64,000 nucleotides of DNA from Actinomyces sp. oral taxon 414 (GCF_001278845.1 NZ_CP012590.1:3224001-3288000); one strand, 5' to 3'. Positions 9,249 to 23,010 are shown, counted from the first letter of the stretch. Notes: generated by a model from the letters alone, not told the origin. Numbers and translations: made by a program.

Positions 9249-10858
9249 GCGCGGCGGAGGCGGAGACCTGGGACGCGATCGTCGTCGGCGGCGGCATTGC
9301 GGGGCTCGCGGCGGCCTGGGAGCTGACCCGCGCCGGACTGCGGCCGCTGCTGGTCGAGGCCCGCGGCTACACCGGGGGCCTCGTCGCCGGCGCCCGCATC
9401 GCCGGGGTCCGCATGGACCTGGGCGCCGAGGGCTTCGTCCTGCGCGGGCGGGCCGTGTCCGAGGCGGCCGAGGCCCTCGGGCTGGAGGTCGTGGGCCCGA
9501 GCGGCGGCGGGGCGCGCCTCCTCCTGCCGCCGCTGCCCGACGACGACGACGGCGGCGCGACCGGCCCCGGCCGCCCGGGCCACCGCGGCGACCGCGGCAC
9601 GGCGGACCCCGACGGCCCCTGGCGCCTCCACCGCATCCCCCGCGACTGCCTCCTCGGCATCCCCGCCGACCCCACCGCCCCCGACGTCGTGGAAATCCTC
9701 GGCGAGGCGGGCGCGCGGCGGGCGGCCGCCGACACCGACCTGCCCGGCCGGGCGGGCACGGGCCCGGACGCGGCGGCGGACCTCGCCTCCTTCATCACCG
9801 CCCGCATGGGGCCGGCGGTCCTCGACCGGCTCGTGCGGCCCATCGTCGCCGGGATCCACGCCGCCGACCCCGGCGCGCTCGCGGCGGACACGGTGGCGCC
9901 GGGACTGCGGGAGGCGACGGCGCACCTGGGGAGCCTGCGGGCCGCCGTCGGCGAGCTGCTCCGGCGCCGTCGGGCCCGCTGGGGCGGGCGGAGTATGGAC
10001 GCGACCACCCGGGGCGGGCTGGTCCGGCTCACCGACGCGCTGCGGGACGCCATCGAGGCCGACGGCGGGAGCGTGCGCACCCGCACCGGAGCGCAGAGCC
10101 TGCGCCCGGCGGGCTCCGCGGGCGATGGCGCCGCCCGCTGGGAGCTGACCCTGGCCCCGACCGGCCGCGGGCCCACGCCCTCGGACGAACCGGTCGCCGT
10201 CGGCCCCGCCCAGCGCGTGCGCACCGACCGCCTGATCCTGGCCTGCTCGGCCGGCCCGGCCCGGCGCCTCCTGGCGGGCGCCGGCGTGGAGACGGACCTG
10301 AGCGCACCGGTGGGCTCGCCGATCGCCCGCTTCATGCTCATCGTCCGCGCGCCGGGCCTGGCGGGCGCGCCGGTGGGCTCGGGCCTGCTGGTCGCCCCGC
10401 CCGCGCCGGGCCGGAGGGCCCCGGTGCGCGCCAAGGCCCTGTCCCACCTCAGCGTCAAGTGGCCGTGGATCGGGCGGGAGCTGCGCGCGCGCCACGGCGA
10501 GGACGTCCACGCCCTGCGCCTGTCCTACGGCCGGCCCGGCGAGCCGCGCCCGGAGGTGACGCTCGGCGACGCCCTGGCCGACGTCGAGGCGCTGACCGGG
10601 GTGCGCATCGCCCCCGACGATGTCATCGACCACATGCTCGTGCGCTGGGACGGGACCCTACCGCCGGTCGACGCCGCCTACCGCGAGCGCGCCGCGGCCC
10701 TGGTCGAGCGGGTCGAGTCCCTCCCGGGCCTGGCGCTCACCGGCGCCTGGGTCGCCGGGACCGGTATCGCCGCCGTCGTCGAGCACGCCCGCTCCCGGGC
10801 CGGGCGCCTGGCGGGCGGCGCCGGGGACGACGCCGACCGCAAAGGGCGGTGCTCATGA
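9245..10858 (+). CDS. cgoX: Coproporphyrinogen III oxidase CgoX (HemY/HemG-type FAD oxidase)
   Basis: FAD-dependent oxidase that in actinobacteria converts coproporphyrinogen III to coproporphyrin III. The dinucleotide-binding motif [15 protein letters not shown] is at the N-terminus, and the C-terminal [18 protein letters not shown] matches the flavin-closing motif of the family. The ATG at 9245 overlaps the hemE stop by 4 bp, and the end overlaps hemC likewise. The 537 residues include low-complexity inserts near residues 90-115 and 305-325. CgoX is older-named HemY or HemG; its placement with hemQ and hemH supports the coproporphyrin role. Confidence 0.92.
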   Translation: MSAAEAETWDAIVVGGGIAGLAAAWELTRAGLRPLLVEARGYTGGLVAGARIAGVRMDLGAEGFVLRGRAVSEAAEALGLEVVGPSGGGARLLLPPLPDDDDGGATGPGRPGHRGDRGTADPDGPWRLHRIPRDCLLGIPADPTAPDVVEILGEAGARRAAADTDLPGRAGTGPDAAADLASFITARMGPAVLDRLVRPIVAGIHAADPGALAADTVAPGLREATAHLGSLRAAVGELLRRRRARWGGRSMDATTRGGLVRLTDALRDAIEADGGSVRTRTGAQSLRPAGSAGDGAARWELTLAPTGRGPTPSDEPVAVGPAQRVRTDRLILACSAGPARRLLAGAGVETDLSAPVGSPIARFMLIVRAPGLAGAPVGSGLLVAPPAPGRRAPVRAKALSHLSVKWPWIGRELRARHGEDVHALRLSYGRPGEPRPEVTLGDALADVEALTGVRIAPDDVIDHMLVRWDGTLPPVDAAYRERAAALVERVESLPGLALTGAWVAGTGIAAVVEHARSRAGRLAGGAGDDADRKGRCS

Positions 10859-12162
10859 GCGGGGTCGGGGGCGCGGCCGGGGGCGGGGCCGGTGGCGCGG
10901 ACCCGGGCGCCGACGCCCGCGCCGACGGGGGCGCCGGCCCCCTCACCGTCCGGCTCGGCACGCGCGCCTCGGCGCTGGCCCTCGCGCAGTCGAAGATGGT
11001 GGCCCGCGACCTCCGGGCCGTGGCCGCGCGGGCCGGGACGGCGCTGAGGGTCGAGCTGGTGGAGGTGCGCACCCGCGGCGATGTCGATCCCACCGCCCTG
11101 GCGCGCCTGGGCGGGGCGGGGGTCTTCGCGGCGGCGCTGCGCACGGCGCTGCTCGACGGCGAGTGCGACCTGGCCGTCCACTCCTTCAAGGACCTGCCGA
11201 CGGCGCCCGCGCCCGGGCTGGTCGTCGCGGCGGTGCCGGCGAGGGAGGACCCGCGCGACGCCCTGTGCCTGCCGGGCGGAGCCGGGAGCGGCGCGGATCC
11301 AGGCGCCGGGCGGACCGGGACCGCCGATTCGGCCGGGCCGGCGGAGGCGACCGGGCCGGCCGGACGGGGCGCGCTGGCCCGGCTGCGCCCCGGGGCGCGG
11401 GTGGGCACCGGATCGCCGCGCCGGGCCGCCCAGCTGCTGTCCGTCCGCCCCGACCTGGAGATCGTCGAGATCCGCGGCAACGTGCCCACGCGCCTGGCGC
11501 GCGTCGTCGGCTCCGCGGTGGGCCCGGACGGGCCCATGGGGGCGGTGCGCGAACCCGACCTCGACGCCGTCGTGCTCGCCCTGGCCGGGCTGCGCCGGCT
11601 CGGGCTGGAGGCCTACGCGAGCCTGGTCCTGCCCGCGGCGCCCGCTGGGCCCGCGCCCCCGGACGGCGCCGCGGTCGGCCGGGCCTGCGGGTCGGCTCCC
11701 GGCGCCGGGCCCCGGCGGGCGGGCACCCCCGTTATGGTGCCCGCGCCGGCGCAGGGGGCGCTGGCCGTCGAGACCCGCGAGGACGTCGCGGCCCGGCTGC
11801 CCGGGCTCGCCGCCGCGCTGGCGGCGCTGGACGACCCGCCCACCCGCGCGGCCGTGACCGCCGAGCGCTCGCTCATGGCGCACCTGGGGGCCGGCTGCGC
11901 CGCCCCGGTGGGGGCGCTCGCCCGCCCAGACGGCGGCGGGGGCGACGGCCGGCCGTACTCCGACGACGGCCGGCTGCGCCTCGACGCGATCGTCGCCTCC
12001 CCGGACGGGGCGCGGCGCCTGGCCGTCCGGGAGGTCGCCTCCGCCCGGGAGGCGGAGGAGCTGGGGGCGCGGGCGGCGCGCTCGCTGCTGGAGGCGGGCG
12101 CCGCCGGGATCGCCGACCTGGGCGCCGGCGGGGCGGGCGGGCGCGGCGGGAGGCGCCGATGA
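10855..12162 (+). CDS. hemC: Porphobilinogen deaminase (hydroxymethylbilane synthase)
   Basis: Polymerises four porphobilinogens into hydroxymethylbilane. Motifs seen are [24 protein letters not shown] and the dipyrromethane-cofactor Cys348 in [12 protein letters not shown]. The N-terminal 30 residues are Gly/Ala-rich and precede the conserved core. Further Gly/Ala/Pro insertions occur after LCLPGG and before [12 protein letters not shown]. The ATG at 10855 overlaps the cgoX stop and the TGA overlaps the hemD start, so it is translationally coupled on both sides. Confidence 0.95.
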   Translation: MSGVGGAAGGGAGGADPGADARADGGAGPLTVRLGTRASALALAQSKMVARDLRAVAARAGTALRVELVEVRTRGDVDPTALARLGGAGVFAAALRTALLDGECDLAVHSFKDLPTAPAPGLVVAAVPAREDPRDALCLPGGAGSGADPGAGRTGTADSAGPAEATGPAGRGALARLRPGARVGTGSPRRAAQLLSVRPDLEIVEIRGNVPTRLARVVGSAVGPDGPMGAVREPDLDAVVLALAGLRRLGLEAYASLVLPAAPAGPAPPDGAAVGRACGSAPGAGPRRAGTPVMVPAPAQGALAVETREDVAARLPGLAAALAALDDPPTRAAVTAERSLMAHLGAGCAAPVGALARPDGGGGDGRPYSDDGRLRLDAIVASPDGARRLAVREVASAREAEELGARAARSLLEAGAAGIADLGAGGAGGRGGRRR

Positions 12163-14228
12163 GCGCCGCGGATCGCGCGACACCGCCAGCGCCGCGGCCC
12201 CTGGCGGGCCGGGTCGTCCTGGTGCCGCGCCTGCGCGAGCCCGACCCGCTCGCCGAGGCGCTGCGCACCGCCGGGGCCGAGGCGGTGCGCGCGGCGCTGA
12301 CCCGCACCGTCGCGGGCGACGCGGCCGAACTCGCCGCCGCCTCCGCCCGCCTGGCCGCCGGGGAGTACGACTGGCTGGTCGTCACCTCCGCGCGCACCGT
12401 GGAGATGCTCGACGTCGGCGCGGCGCCGGTCTCGACGGCGGTGGCGGCGGTCGGGTCGGCGACGGCCCGGGCGCTCGCGGAGGCGCTGGGCCGGGACCCG
12501 GACCTGGTGGCGGGCGGGAGCGCCCGGGCGCTGCTGGAGGCGCTGGCCGGGCGGGGGGTGGCCCCCGGCGCCCGGGTGCTGCTGCCGCAGTCGGCCCTGG
12601 CGGCCCCGCTGCTGGCCGAGGGCCTGCGGGGCCTGGGCGCGCACGTGGACCGGGTGGACGCCTACACGACCCGCACGGCCGCACCCGCCGACCTGCCGCC
12701 CGGATTGGTCGGGCGGTGGCGGGCCGGCGGGGTGGACGCCGTCATCGTCACGGCCGGTTCGACGGCGCGCGCCGCGGTCGAGCTGCTGGGGCCGGCGCCC
12801 CCGGGCACCGTCGTCGTCGCCCTGGGCGGGCCGAGCCGGGCGGCCGCGGCGGCCGCGGGCCTGGCCCCCGCGGGCGACATCGCTGCCTCCCCCTCGCCGA
12901 ACCCGGACGACGTCGTCGCCGAGATCATCGCCGGGATCGACCGCCGCCCGCGCCCGCTCCGACCGGGCTCGCACGCGGGCGCGACGCCCCCGCACCCGCC
13001 CACCGACCGGCGGCCCGCCGAACCGGCCGCCACCCAGCGCTCTGCCGCCCAGCGCCCCGCCGAACCGCCCGCCACCCAACCGCACCGAGGAATCATGACC
13101 GAGCACACCGCCCCCGCCTCCCCCGCCGAGCCCGAGCCCGCCACTCCCGGCGCATCCGCCGCCCCCGCGCCCGCCGAGCCCGCCGGCGTCTCCCCCGCCG
13201 CCAGCTTCCTGGCCGACCGGGGCGTGCCCGCGCCGTCGGCCCCCGTGATCCGCCCCCGCCGCCTGCGCACCACCCCCGCCATGCGCGGCCTGGTCGCCCA
13301 GACGCGGATCCGCCCCGACGCGCTCATCTACCCCGTCTTCGTTCGCGAGGATATCGCCGAGCCCCGGCCCATCGGCGCCATGCCGGGCCAGTGGCAGCAC
13401 ACACTGGACTCCGTGCGCCGCGAGGCCGCCGCCTGCGCCGCAGCCGGCGTGGGCGCCATCGACCTGTTCGGCGTGCCCGCGACCCGCGACGAAACCGGCT
13501 CGGGGGCCTGGGCCGAGGACGGCATCCTCAACCGGGCGGTCGCGGCTGTGCGGGCCGAGGTCGGCGACGCGCTCGTCGTGTGCGCCGACACCTGCCTGGA
13601 CGAGTTCACCTCCCACGGCCACTGCGGCCTCCTGCGCCCCGGGCCCGGCCCGCGCGCCGGCGAGGTCGACAACGACCCCACCCTCGCCCTCTACCAGGCG
13701 ATGGCCGTGGCCCAGGCCGAGGCCGGGGCGCACATGGTCTCGCCGTCGGGCATGATGGACGGGCAGGTCGCCGCGATCCGCGCCGCCCTGGACGCCACCG
13801 GGCACGACGACGTCGCCATCCTGGCCTACTCGGCGAAGTACGCCTCGGCCTACTTCGGGCCCTTCCGCGAGGCCGTGGGCTCCACGCTCACCGGCGACCG
13901 GCGCACCTACCAGCAGGACCCGGCCAACCGGCGCGAGGGGCTGCGCGAGGTCATGCTCGACGTCGAGCAGGGCGCGGACATGGTCATGGTCAAGCCGGCC
14001 GGCCCGTACCTGGACGTGCTGGCCGACGTCGCCGCCGCCAGCCCGGTGCCGGTGGCCGCCTACCAGGTGTCGGGCGAGTACGCCATGGTCGAGGCGGCCG
14101 CCGCCAACGGGTGGATCGACCGCGAGCGGGTCATCGCCGAGTCGGTGATGGGGATCGTGCGCGCCGGGGCGGACTGTGTGCTCACCTACTGGGCGCGCGA
14201 GCTGGCCGAAGGGCTCGGCGGGCGGTGA
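12159..14228 (+). CDS. hemD-hemB: HemD-HemB: uroporphyrinogen-III synthase joined in frame to porphobilinogen synthase
   Basis: One uninterrupted frame of 689 codons holds two enzymes. Residues 1-270 are HemD (cyclises hydroxymethylbilane), with VVTSAR and [12 protein letters not shown] blocks. About 45 Pro/Ala/Arg-rich residues follow, then HemB (condenses two aminolevulinates), with Schiff-base Lys motifs [11 protein letters not shown] and [10 protein letters not shown]. No stop separates them, although an ATG at 13095 has its own ribosome site. HemB keeps two of three zinc-site Cys ([12 protein letters not shown]); the middle one is Asp. Either a fusion protein, a separate HemB, or both could be made. 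The HemD start overlaps the hemC stop. Confidence 0.88.
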   Translation: MSAADRATPPAPRPLAGRVVLVPRLREPDPLAEALRTAGAEAVRAALTRTVAGDAAELAAASARLAAGEYDWLVVTSARTVEMLDVGAAPVSTAVAAVGSATARALAEALGRDPDLVAGGSARALLEALAGRGVAPGARVLLPQSALAAPLLAEGLRGLGAHVDRVDAYTTRTAAPADLPPGLVGRWRAGGVDAVIVTAGSTARAAVELLGPAPPGTVVVALGGPSRAAAAAAGLAPAGDIAASPSPNPDDVVAEIIAGIDRRPRPLRPGSHAGATPPHPPTDRRPAEPAATQRSAAQRPAEPPATQPHRGIMTEHTAPASPAEPEPATPGASAAPAPAEPAGVSPAASFLADRGVPAPSAPVIRPRRLRTTPAMRGLVAQTRIRPDALIYPVFVREDIAEPRPIGAMPGQWQHTLDSVRREAAACAAAGVGAIDLFGVPATRDETGSGAWAEDGILNRAVAAVRAEVGDALVVCADTCLDEFTSHGHCGLLRPGPGPRAGEVDNDPTLALYQAMAVAQAEAGAHMVSPSGMMDGQVAAIRAALDATGHDDVAILAYSAKYASAYFGPFREAVGSTLTGDRRTYQQDPANRREGLREVMLDVEQGADMVMVKPAGPYLDVLADVAAASPVPVAAYQVSGEYAMVEAAAANGWIDRERVIAESVMGIVRAGADCVLTYWARELAEGLGGR
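13081..13097 (+). promoter_or_regulatory. hemB: Internal ribosome site and alternative hemB start
   Basis: GAGG at 13087-13090 sits four bases before an in-frame ATG at 13095. Initiation here would give a 377-residue stand-alone HemB (13095-14228), which is slightly longer than the usual size. The first 45 residues after it are Ala/Pro-rich and the conserved core starts at about residue 50. Confidence 0.6.
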
Positions 14229-14273
14229 GCGCGCCGCGCCGCCCTGCCTGCCCCGTTCGTCCCACCTGCATCA

Positions 14274-14362
14274 CTCGCCTCACCACAGGCGCGGGCGAGC
14301 CCTCAGCGGGCTCGGCGGTGGTGGTGTCGGACATCTCGCCTCACCACAGGCGCGGGCGAACC
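14274..14362 (+). repeat. Direct repeat pair downstream of hemB
   Basis: CGCCTCACCACAGGCGCGGG occurs twice about 60 bp apart (near 14277 and 14339). The two copies differ only just downstream. They lie immediately after the hemB stop. Each contains a short GCGC-rich dyad. Function unknown. Confidence 0.6.
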
Positions 14363-14386
14363 GGTAGGCGGACGGTCCGGCGACCC

Positions 14387-14518
14387 AAAAAGGTGGCCGG
14401 CGCATATCTTTCACCCCCCATCCCGCGCCCCTCCCATCCCGAAGTGGCGCAATAACGCCATTCCCCGGATGCGTGGGAGCCGTCGCGCACCCGAAAGATA
14501 CGCGCCGGCCACCTTTTT
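14387..14518. repeat. Long inverted repeat with A/T-run ends
   Basis: Arms of 26 bp with one mismatch at 14387-14412 and 14493-14518, starting AAAAAGGTGGCCGGCG and ending in TTTTT. The interior of 80 bp carries a smaller TGGCG/CGCCA stem. The run of T at the right end could let it act as a terminator for the haem operon, but the element is much longer than a normal terminator. Confidence 0.7.
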
Positions 14519-14866
14519 CCGCCGCGCCGACGCATCCTCGGACAGAAGCGGGCCCCGGAGGCCTCCACCGCCCCAGGACCATCACCGACACCGGCCCGGA
14601 CCGCAACAGTAAGGGCCGCCGGCCGGGCACCGCCGCGGGAATCACCGCCACGCCGAGGGGCTCACCCCGGGCCGAGCCGGTCCCGACCCCAGGATTTCGT
14701 TGGAAGAACATGGAATTGCGCAAGCCGGCCCCGGCCGCCCCGGGCCCGCACCGGTTCGGAGTCAGTCGCACCACCCCGGGGTCGGCGGGGGTGTTCCGGG
14801 TCGTGGGTTCGTCGTCGTCCTCGCCGCTTATTCCGCTCGGGCCCGGGCCCGGGTTCCGCCGGACGG

Positions 14867-14999
14867 CGTCTGCTACGCCCCTTCACCCTCCACTGCGCCT
14901 CTTTCTCTCTGCTGCGCCCCCTACCCCTCCGCTACGCTCCCTTTCCTCGTACAGTGAAAGGTGAAGGGGCGTAGCAGAGCGAAAGTGGCGTAGCAGACG
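14867..14999. repeat. CTACGCC palindromic repeat, copy 1
   Basis: CGTCTGCTACGCCCCTTCAC at 14867 pairs with its complement at 14960-14978 through 19 perfect bp, and a second GGCGTAGCAGACG follows at 14987. The internal motif TCGTACAGTGA is shared with the copies near 27839 and 60446. This is a dispersed repeat family, not a gene. The remaining gap up to hemL (15000-15548) holds only a 23-bp direct repeat (15125-15147, 15187-15209) and no recognisable gene. Confidence 0.75.
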
Positions 15000-15548
15000 A
15001 GCGAGGCGGGGCGGGGCGGTGGATGGTCCGACGTCGCCCCTGTGCATCGCGGTTCGCCTGGGCGAGGCTCGTCGCCGTGCCCGTGGTCCTCGGCCAGGTC
15101 GCCCCAGGCGGAGTTGTCGCCCTACCTCGTCGCCGCGCCCGTGCGGGTCCTCGGGCCGGTGGTTCCGGACGTGGTGCCGAGGCCTGCCTCGTCGCCGCGC
15201 CCGTGCGGGGATCCTCGTTCCGGCGCTGGTGCGCTCGTCCGCGTCGGTCTCACGGACGGGGGCGACCGCCGCATCGAGTTCGGCCTCCACGGGCGGCGAG
15301 GCGGAGTCGCGCCAGCGTGATCGCCATGAGGTCGGACGCCTCGATCGAGGCCGTTGGAGTAGGCCCGGTGCCAGCGCCGCGTCGGCTCAGTGCAGAGAAC
15401 CGGCACCGGCTCGGCACCGTCGTCGTGGGCACCGGCGCCGGTCGCACCGATCGCGACGTAGAGTCGCGCGTGACGCCGCCCCCGCCCGCCCCCTCGGCGG
15501 CGGTCGGCCAGCGACCCGGCGACCCGCTCGACCACCACTGGAGGAACC

Positions 15549-17030
15549 ATGACGAGCCCCGTCCCCGCGCGCCCGGACTCCCCCGCCCCCGCCGCCCCCG
15601 CGTCCCCCTCGCCCGCCACCAGCGCCCGCCTCTTCGACGCCGCCCGCGCCGTCATCCCCGGCGGCGTCGACTCGCCCGTGCGCGCCTTCGGCTCGGTGGG
15701 CGGCGCCCCCGTCTTCATCGCTGGCGCCCGCGGCGCCCGCGTCAGGGACGTCGAGGGCCGCGAGTACGTCGACCTGGTGGGTTCGTGGGGGCCGGCCCTG
15801 CTCGGCCACGCCCACCCCGCCGTCGTCGAGGCCGTGCGCCGGGCGGCGGGCCGCGGCCTGTCCTTCGGGGCGCCCACCGCCGCCGAGACCGAGCTGGCCG
15901 AGGCGGTGCGCGAGCGCGTGCCCGTCGCCGAGCGGGTGCGCCTGGTGTCCACCGGCACGGAGGCGACCATGACGGCGATCCGCCTGGCCCGCGGGGCGAC
16001 GGGCCGCGACCTGGTGGTGAAGTTCGCCGGTTGCTACCACGGCCACTCCGACGGCCTGCTGGCGGCGGCCGGCTCGGGGGTGGCCACCGGCGGCCTGCCC
16101 GGGTCGGCGGGAGTGCCCGCCGCCGTCGCCGCCCAGACGATCGTCCTGCCCTACAACGACGCCGACGCCCTGACCGGGTGCTTCGAGGCCCGCGGGCGGG
16201 ACATCGCCGCGGTCATCGCCGAGCCGGCGCCGGCGAACATGGGCGTCGTGCCGCCCGCGCCGGGCTTCAACGCGACCATCCGCGAGGTGAGTGCGGCGCA
16301 CGGCGCCCTCATGATCGCCGACGAGGTCCTCACCGGCTTCCGCGTGGGCCCGGCCGGGTTCTGGGGGCTGGAGGCCCTGGACGGCTGGTCGACGGCGCTG
16401 GACGACGGCGGGGCCGGCCCGGCCGCATCGCCGTCGTGGCCGGGGGCGGACTGGCGCGAGCGGGCGGCCTGGGTGCCGGACCTGCTGACCTTCGGCAAGG
16501 TGGTGGGCGGCGGCATGCCGCTGGCGGCCCTGGGCGGGCGGGCCGACGTCATGGAGCTGCTGGCGCCGGTCGGGCCCGTCTACCAGGCGGGGACGCTGAG
16601 CGGCAATCCGCTGGCCACGGCCGCCGGGCTCGCCACGCTGACTCTGGCCGACGACGCCGTCTACGCGACCGTCGCCGCCCGCGCCCGGCAGATCGGGGAG
16701 ATCGTGGGCGCGGCGCTGGACGCCGAGGGGGTGGCGCACCGGGTGCAGCGCTCGGGCTCGCTGTTCTCGGTCGTGTTCGGGCCCGGGGCGGCCGAGCGCG
16801 GCGTGCGCGACTACGAGGGGGCGCGCGCCCAGGAGGCCTGGCGCTTCGGCCCCTTCTTCCGCGCCTTCCTGGAGGCGGGCGTGGCCCTGCCGCCCAGCGT
16901 CTTCGAGGCCTGGTTCGTCTCGGCCGCCCACGACGACGCCGAGCTGGAGCGCATCGCGGCGGCGGCGCCGTCGGCCGCCCGCGCCGCCGCCGCGGCCCGG
17001 CCCCCGCGCGGGACCGGCCCCGACGACTGA
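15549..17030 (+). CDS. hemL: Glutamate-1-semialdehyde 2,1-aminomutase
   Basis: PLP enzyme converting glutamate-1-semialdehyde to 5-aminolevulinate, the step after HemA. N-terminal [35 protein letters not shown] and the PLP-Lys motif [11 protein letters not shown] are present. The ATG at 15549 has GGAGG four bases upstream. The 493 residues include a Pro/Ala-rich N-terminal 25 and C-terminal 25. It lies 1.3 kb beyond hemB, separated by repeat-rich DNA, so it is probably transcribed separately although it completes the pathway. Confidence 0.96.
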   Translation: MTSPVPARPDSPAPAAPASPSPATSARLFDAARAVIPGGVDSPVRAFGSVGGAPVFIAGARGARVRDVEGREYVDLVGSWGPALLGHAHPAVVEAVRRAAGRGLSFGAPTAAETELAEAVRERVPVAERVRLVSTGTEATMTAIRLARGATGRDLVVKFAGCYHGHSDGLLAAAGSGVATGGLPGSAGVPAAVAAQTIVLPYNDADALTGCFEARGRDIAAVIAEPAPANMGVVPPAPGFNATIREVSAAHGALMIADEVLTGFRVGPAGFWGLEALDGWSTALDDGGAGPAASPSWPGADWRERAAWVPDLLTFGKVVGGGMPLAALGGRADVMELLAPVGPVYQAGTLSGNPLATAAGLATLTLADDAVYATVAARARQIGEIVGAALDAEGVAHRVQRSGSLFSVVFGPGAAERGVRDYEGARAQEAWRFGPFFRAFLEAGVALPPSVFEAWFVSAAHDDAELERIAAAAPSAARAAAAARPPRGTGPDD

Positions 17031-17035
17031 CGGGA

Positions 17036-17064
17036 CGCGCGGGTCCCGGCGCCGGTCCCGCGCG
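17036..17064 (+). terminator. GC-rich hairpin after hemL
   Basis: CGCGCGGG (17036-17043) pairs with CCCGCGCG (17057-17064) around an internal CCGGCGCCGG palindrome. There is no T-run. It lies 5 bp after the hemL stop and overlaps the first of two direct repeats, so it may be both terminator and part of a regulatory site. Confidence 0.5.
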
Positions 17065-17139
17065 AGCGCGGAAGTAAGGTGCACGTCGCCGCCACCGTCA
17101 CCGACTGGGTCGTTGGTCCCGCGCGAGCGCGGAAGTAAG
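17054..17139 (+). promoter_or_regulatory. Two identical 25-bp direct repeats before the PRD regulator
   Basis: Identical 25-bp units at 17054-17078 and 17115-17139, 61 bp apart, each containing CCGCGCGAGCGCGG, a small dyad, and ending GAAGTAAG. The second ends 17 bp before the regulator ATG. They are good candidates for autoregulatory binding sites of the adjacent LicR/MtlR-like activator. An RNA antiterminator role is less likely given that regulator's HTH domains. Confidence 0.6.
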
Positions 17140-17155
17140 AAGAAGGACGCAGGGC

Positions 17156-19042
17156 ATGGGAACCAGGGATGACAGGCTCGAGCACCTCATCCGCCAGCTC
17201 GAGACCGCCGAGGGACCGGTGCCCGCGCGGGCGCTGGCCGCGGCGCTCCACGTGACCGACCGCAGCATCCGCTCCTACGTGCGCCAGCTCAACGGGGCCG
17301 GGGAGCGCGAGCTCATCGCCTCCACCCCGGCGGGTTACCGGCTCGACCGCCGCGTCCACCGGGAGCGGCGCGAGCTCGCCTCCCGCGGCCGTGACCGGGG
17401 CGCCACGCCGCACGAGCGCCTCCACGAGCTGACCCGCCGCCTGCTCGTATCCGGCCCGCACGACGTCTTCGCCCTCGCCGAGGACTTCTGCGTGAGCCAC
17501 TCGACGATCGAGGCCGATCTGGGCCGGGTGCGGATGCTGCTGAGGGATTACGACCTGGTGCTGAGCCGGTCCCGCGACAACGTCGCCGTCGAAGGACCCG
17601 AGCGGCGGCGGCGCAGGCTCATGCGGCAGGTGCTGCTCGCCCCCGGCGACCGGGACGGGGAGTCGGCGGCGCACGTCGCCCGCCGCCGCCGACGCCATGA
17701 GCTCATGCGCGTCGTCCGCGGAGTCCTGGAGTCCTTCTCGATCAGCCTCAACGAGTACGTGCTCCTCGACCTGTGCACGCACCTGTACATCGCACTCGAG
17801 GGCCTGCCCACGAGCTACGGGGAGCCCGCCGCCGCGCCGGCGCGCATCCTCCGGGCGGCCGAGGCCGTCGTGCGCGGCGTGGAGGAGTGGTCCGGGCGCC
17901 GCCTGCCCGCGCCCGAGACGGGCTTCGTGAGTGCCTTCCTCCTGGTGAGCACCCATCAGGCGCTCGACGCCGCCGCCCTCGACCTCCGCGTCGCCGGCGC
18001 CGTGCGCGAGGGGGCCCTGCGACTCGACGACCACTTCCTCGTCCGCCTCTACGACGGCGAGGAGTCCATGCTCGGCCTGGCGGTCCACGTTCAGCACATG
18101 GTGGCCAGGATCCGCTCCGGTCATGACGTCGCCCGCCCCTTCGGTCCCGAATTCCAGATGAGCCACCCCCTCGCCCACGAGCTGGCCCTGTACTTCTCCC
18201 AGAGCCTGGAGGGGTCGCTCGGCATTCAGATCCCCCGGCCCGAGGTCGATTTCCTCGCGCTCCATCTGGGGGCCCGGTTCCAAAGACTCATGGACGCTGA
18301 GCAGCTCGTGACCATCACCCTCGTCCTGCCGCGCTTCGGCACCATCGCCGACGACGCCGTGCACCGCCTGACGCAGGGCCTGCACGGGCAGGCGGTGGTC
18401 GAGCGCCTCGTCACCGAGATCGACGCCGAGGTCTCGCGCCGTCCCAGCGACCTCGTCGTCAGCGCCGTCGATCTCGACGTCGACCCCTCCGTTCCCGTGG
18501 TGCGAATCAGCCCCCTGTGCTCGGGCCACGACCTGGACCTGGTGCACCGGACCGTGCTCGACGAGAGGCGCCGAACCCAGCGCCACCGGGTCTGGTCCGC
18601 CCTGGTCGCGTTCACCGACGAGCACCTCTTCGAACACGTCGAGGAGGAGTTGACGCAGGACGAGGCCCTGGAGCGGGCCTTCGGCCTCCTGCGCGCGGCC
18701 GGGGCGGTGGGCCACTCCTTCCTCGACGACGTGCGGGACCGGGAGCGCCGCTCCCCCACCGCCTTCGGCGGGCGCTTCGCCATCCCGCACTCCTTGTACA
18801 TGGACGCCGAGCGCACCGCCCTGTGCGTCCTCGTCCTAGCCCATCCCGTCCCGTGGGGGGCGTCCGCCGTCGACCTGGTCATCACGCTCGCCGTCGGCCC
18901 CCAGGAGCGCGCCGTCTTCCGCGACGTGCTCGACGAACTCGTCCGCGTGCTGTCGGACCCGGTCGGCGTGGACGCGCTGGTGAGCGCCGGGATATACTAC
19001 GCCGGGTTCATGGCGGCCCTGCGGCGCCAGACCATGATCTGA
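17156..19042 (+). CDS. PRD-domain transcriptional activator with EIIB-like and EIIA domains (LicR/MtlR type)
   Basis: PTS-controlled regulator of 628 residues. In order I see an HTH_11 winged helix (about 10-60), an Mga-type HTH (about 85-150), PRD1 (His in CTHLYIAL), PRD2 (His in ALHLGARFQRL), an EIIB-like segment lacking the phospho-Cys (about 400-480), and a C-terminal EIIA with its His in FAIPHSL. Such proteins activate sugar PTS operons and are tuned by phosphorylation at the PRD and EIIA histidines. It precedes a PTS EIIB-EIIC-GH1 set, so beta-glucoside or cellobiose uptake is the likely target. An AAGGA ribosome site precedes the ATG. Confidence 0.88.
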   Translation: MGTRDDRLEHLIRQLETAEGPVPARALAAALHVTDRSIRSYVRQLNGAGERELIASTPAGYRLDRRVHRERRELASRGRDRGATPHERLHELTRRLLVSGPHDVFALAEDFCVSHSTIEADLGRVRMLLRDYDLVLSRSRDNVAVEGPERRRRRLMRQVLLAPGDRDGESAAHVARRRRRHELMRVVRGVLESFSISLNEYVLLDLCTHLYIALEGLPTSYGEPAAAPARILRAAEAVVRGVEEWSGRRLPAPETGFVSAFLLVSTHQALDAAALDLRVAGAVREGALRLDDHFLVRLYDGEESMLGLAVHVQHMVARIRSGHDVARPFGPEFQMSHPLAHELALYFSQSLEGSLGIQIPRPEVDFLALHLGARFQRLMDAEQLVTITLVLPRFGTIADDAVHRLTQGLHGQAVVERLVTEIDAEVSRRPSDLVVSAVDLDVDPSVPVVRISPLCSGHDLDLVHRTVLDERRRTQRHRVWSALVAFTDEHLFEHVEEELTQDEALERAFGLLRAAGAVGHSFLDDVRDRERRSPTAFGGRFAIPHSLYMDAERTALCVLVLAHPVPWGASAVDLVITLAVGPQERAVFRDVLDELVRVLSDPVGVDALVSAGIYYAGFMAALRRQTMI

Positions 19043-19179
19043 GGGCCCCGGCGCCGACGCCGGTCCCCGGTCCGGGCGCCCACGGATCCTTCCGGCCCGC
19101 GGAAAGCACTCTGATGGCGGGCGGGGCGCATCCGCCGCATCCTAGAGACGTCAACGCCCCTTATCCGACGGAGGAAGAA

Positions 19180-19502
19180 ATGGCCGACGACATCCGTGTT
19201 CTCCTGGTCTGCGGCACCGGAGCCAGCAGCGGGTTCATGGCGGCGAACATGCGCAAGGCGGTCGCCGCGCACGGCTACAACATCAAGGTCACCGCGCGCT
19301 CCGAGAGCGAGATCGCCAACTTCATCGACGAGACCGACGTCATCATGGTCGGTCCGCACCTGTCCTACGTCTTCGACGACATCGACTCTTTCGTCGGCGA
19401 CGACGCCGTCACGGTGATCCTCATGAAGCCCGAGTACTACTCCTCGCTCGACGGCGAGGCCGCCGTTCAGCACCTGGTCGACGTCATCAACGAGGAGGAG
19501 TG

Positions 19503-19503
<1 letters not shown>
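19180..19503 (+). CDS. PTS lactose/cellobiose-family EIIB component
   Basis: A 107-residue EIIB that passes phosphate from EIIA to sugar. The phospho-acceptor is Cys11 in LLVCGTGASSGFM, typical of the lactose/chitobiose family. The ATG at 19180 is preceded by GAGGAAGAA. The TGA overlaps the EIIC start (TGATG), so the two are coupled. The 137-bp gap upstream probably holds the promoter controlled by the preceding PRD regulator. Confidence 0.93.
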
Positions 19504-22875
<3,372 letters not shown>

Positions 22876-22892
22876 CCTGGCCCCGCCGCGAC

Positions 22893-22925
22893 CCGGCCCC
22901 GATCCCGGCGTGGGGTCGGGGCCGG
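22893..22925 (+). terminator. Terminator-like hairpin after the PTS operon
   Basis: CCGGCCCCGA at 22893-22902 pairs perfectly with TCGGGGCCGG at 22916-22925. It starts 18 bp after the GH1 stop. No T-run follows, as is common in high-GC actinobacteria. Confidence 0.55.
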
Positions 22926-22998
22926 ACCGAATCGGGAGCAACACGGCGTCGGGGTCGGATCAGGGTCGTCCCCGATACCGGGGGCGGGCTCCGGCGGG

Positions 22999-23010
22999 CA
23001 CACTGGAGTC
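22999..23010 (+). promoter_or_regulatory. Leaderless-type promoter before PspC gene
   Basis: CACACT (22999-23004) is followed by exactly six bases and the ATG at 23011. No ribosome site is visible. Confidence 0.4.

Noticed and set aside
10620..14228. Single 1202-residue frame covering hemC shadow, HemD and HemB
   Set aside because: The first 510 residues are the out-of-frame shadow of hemC and cgoX; the real start is at 12159.
15019..15548. Possible gene between the repeats and hemL
   Set aside because: Frames in this gap show no motif, no ribosome site and no coherent homology; only a 23-bp direct repeat is clear.
17054..17139. RNA antiterminator (RAT) sites of a BglG protein
   Set aside because: The regulator has HTH domains and EII-like domains of DNA-binding activators and lacks the CAT RNA-binding domain.
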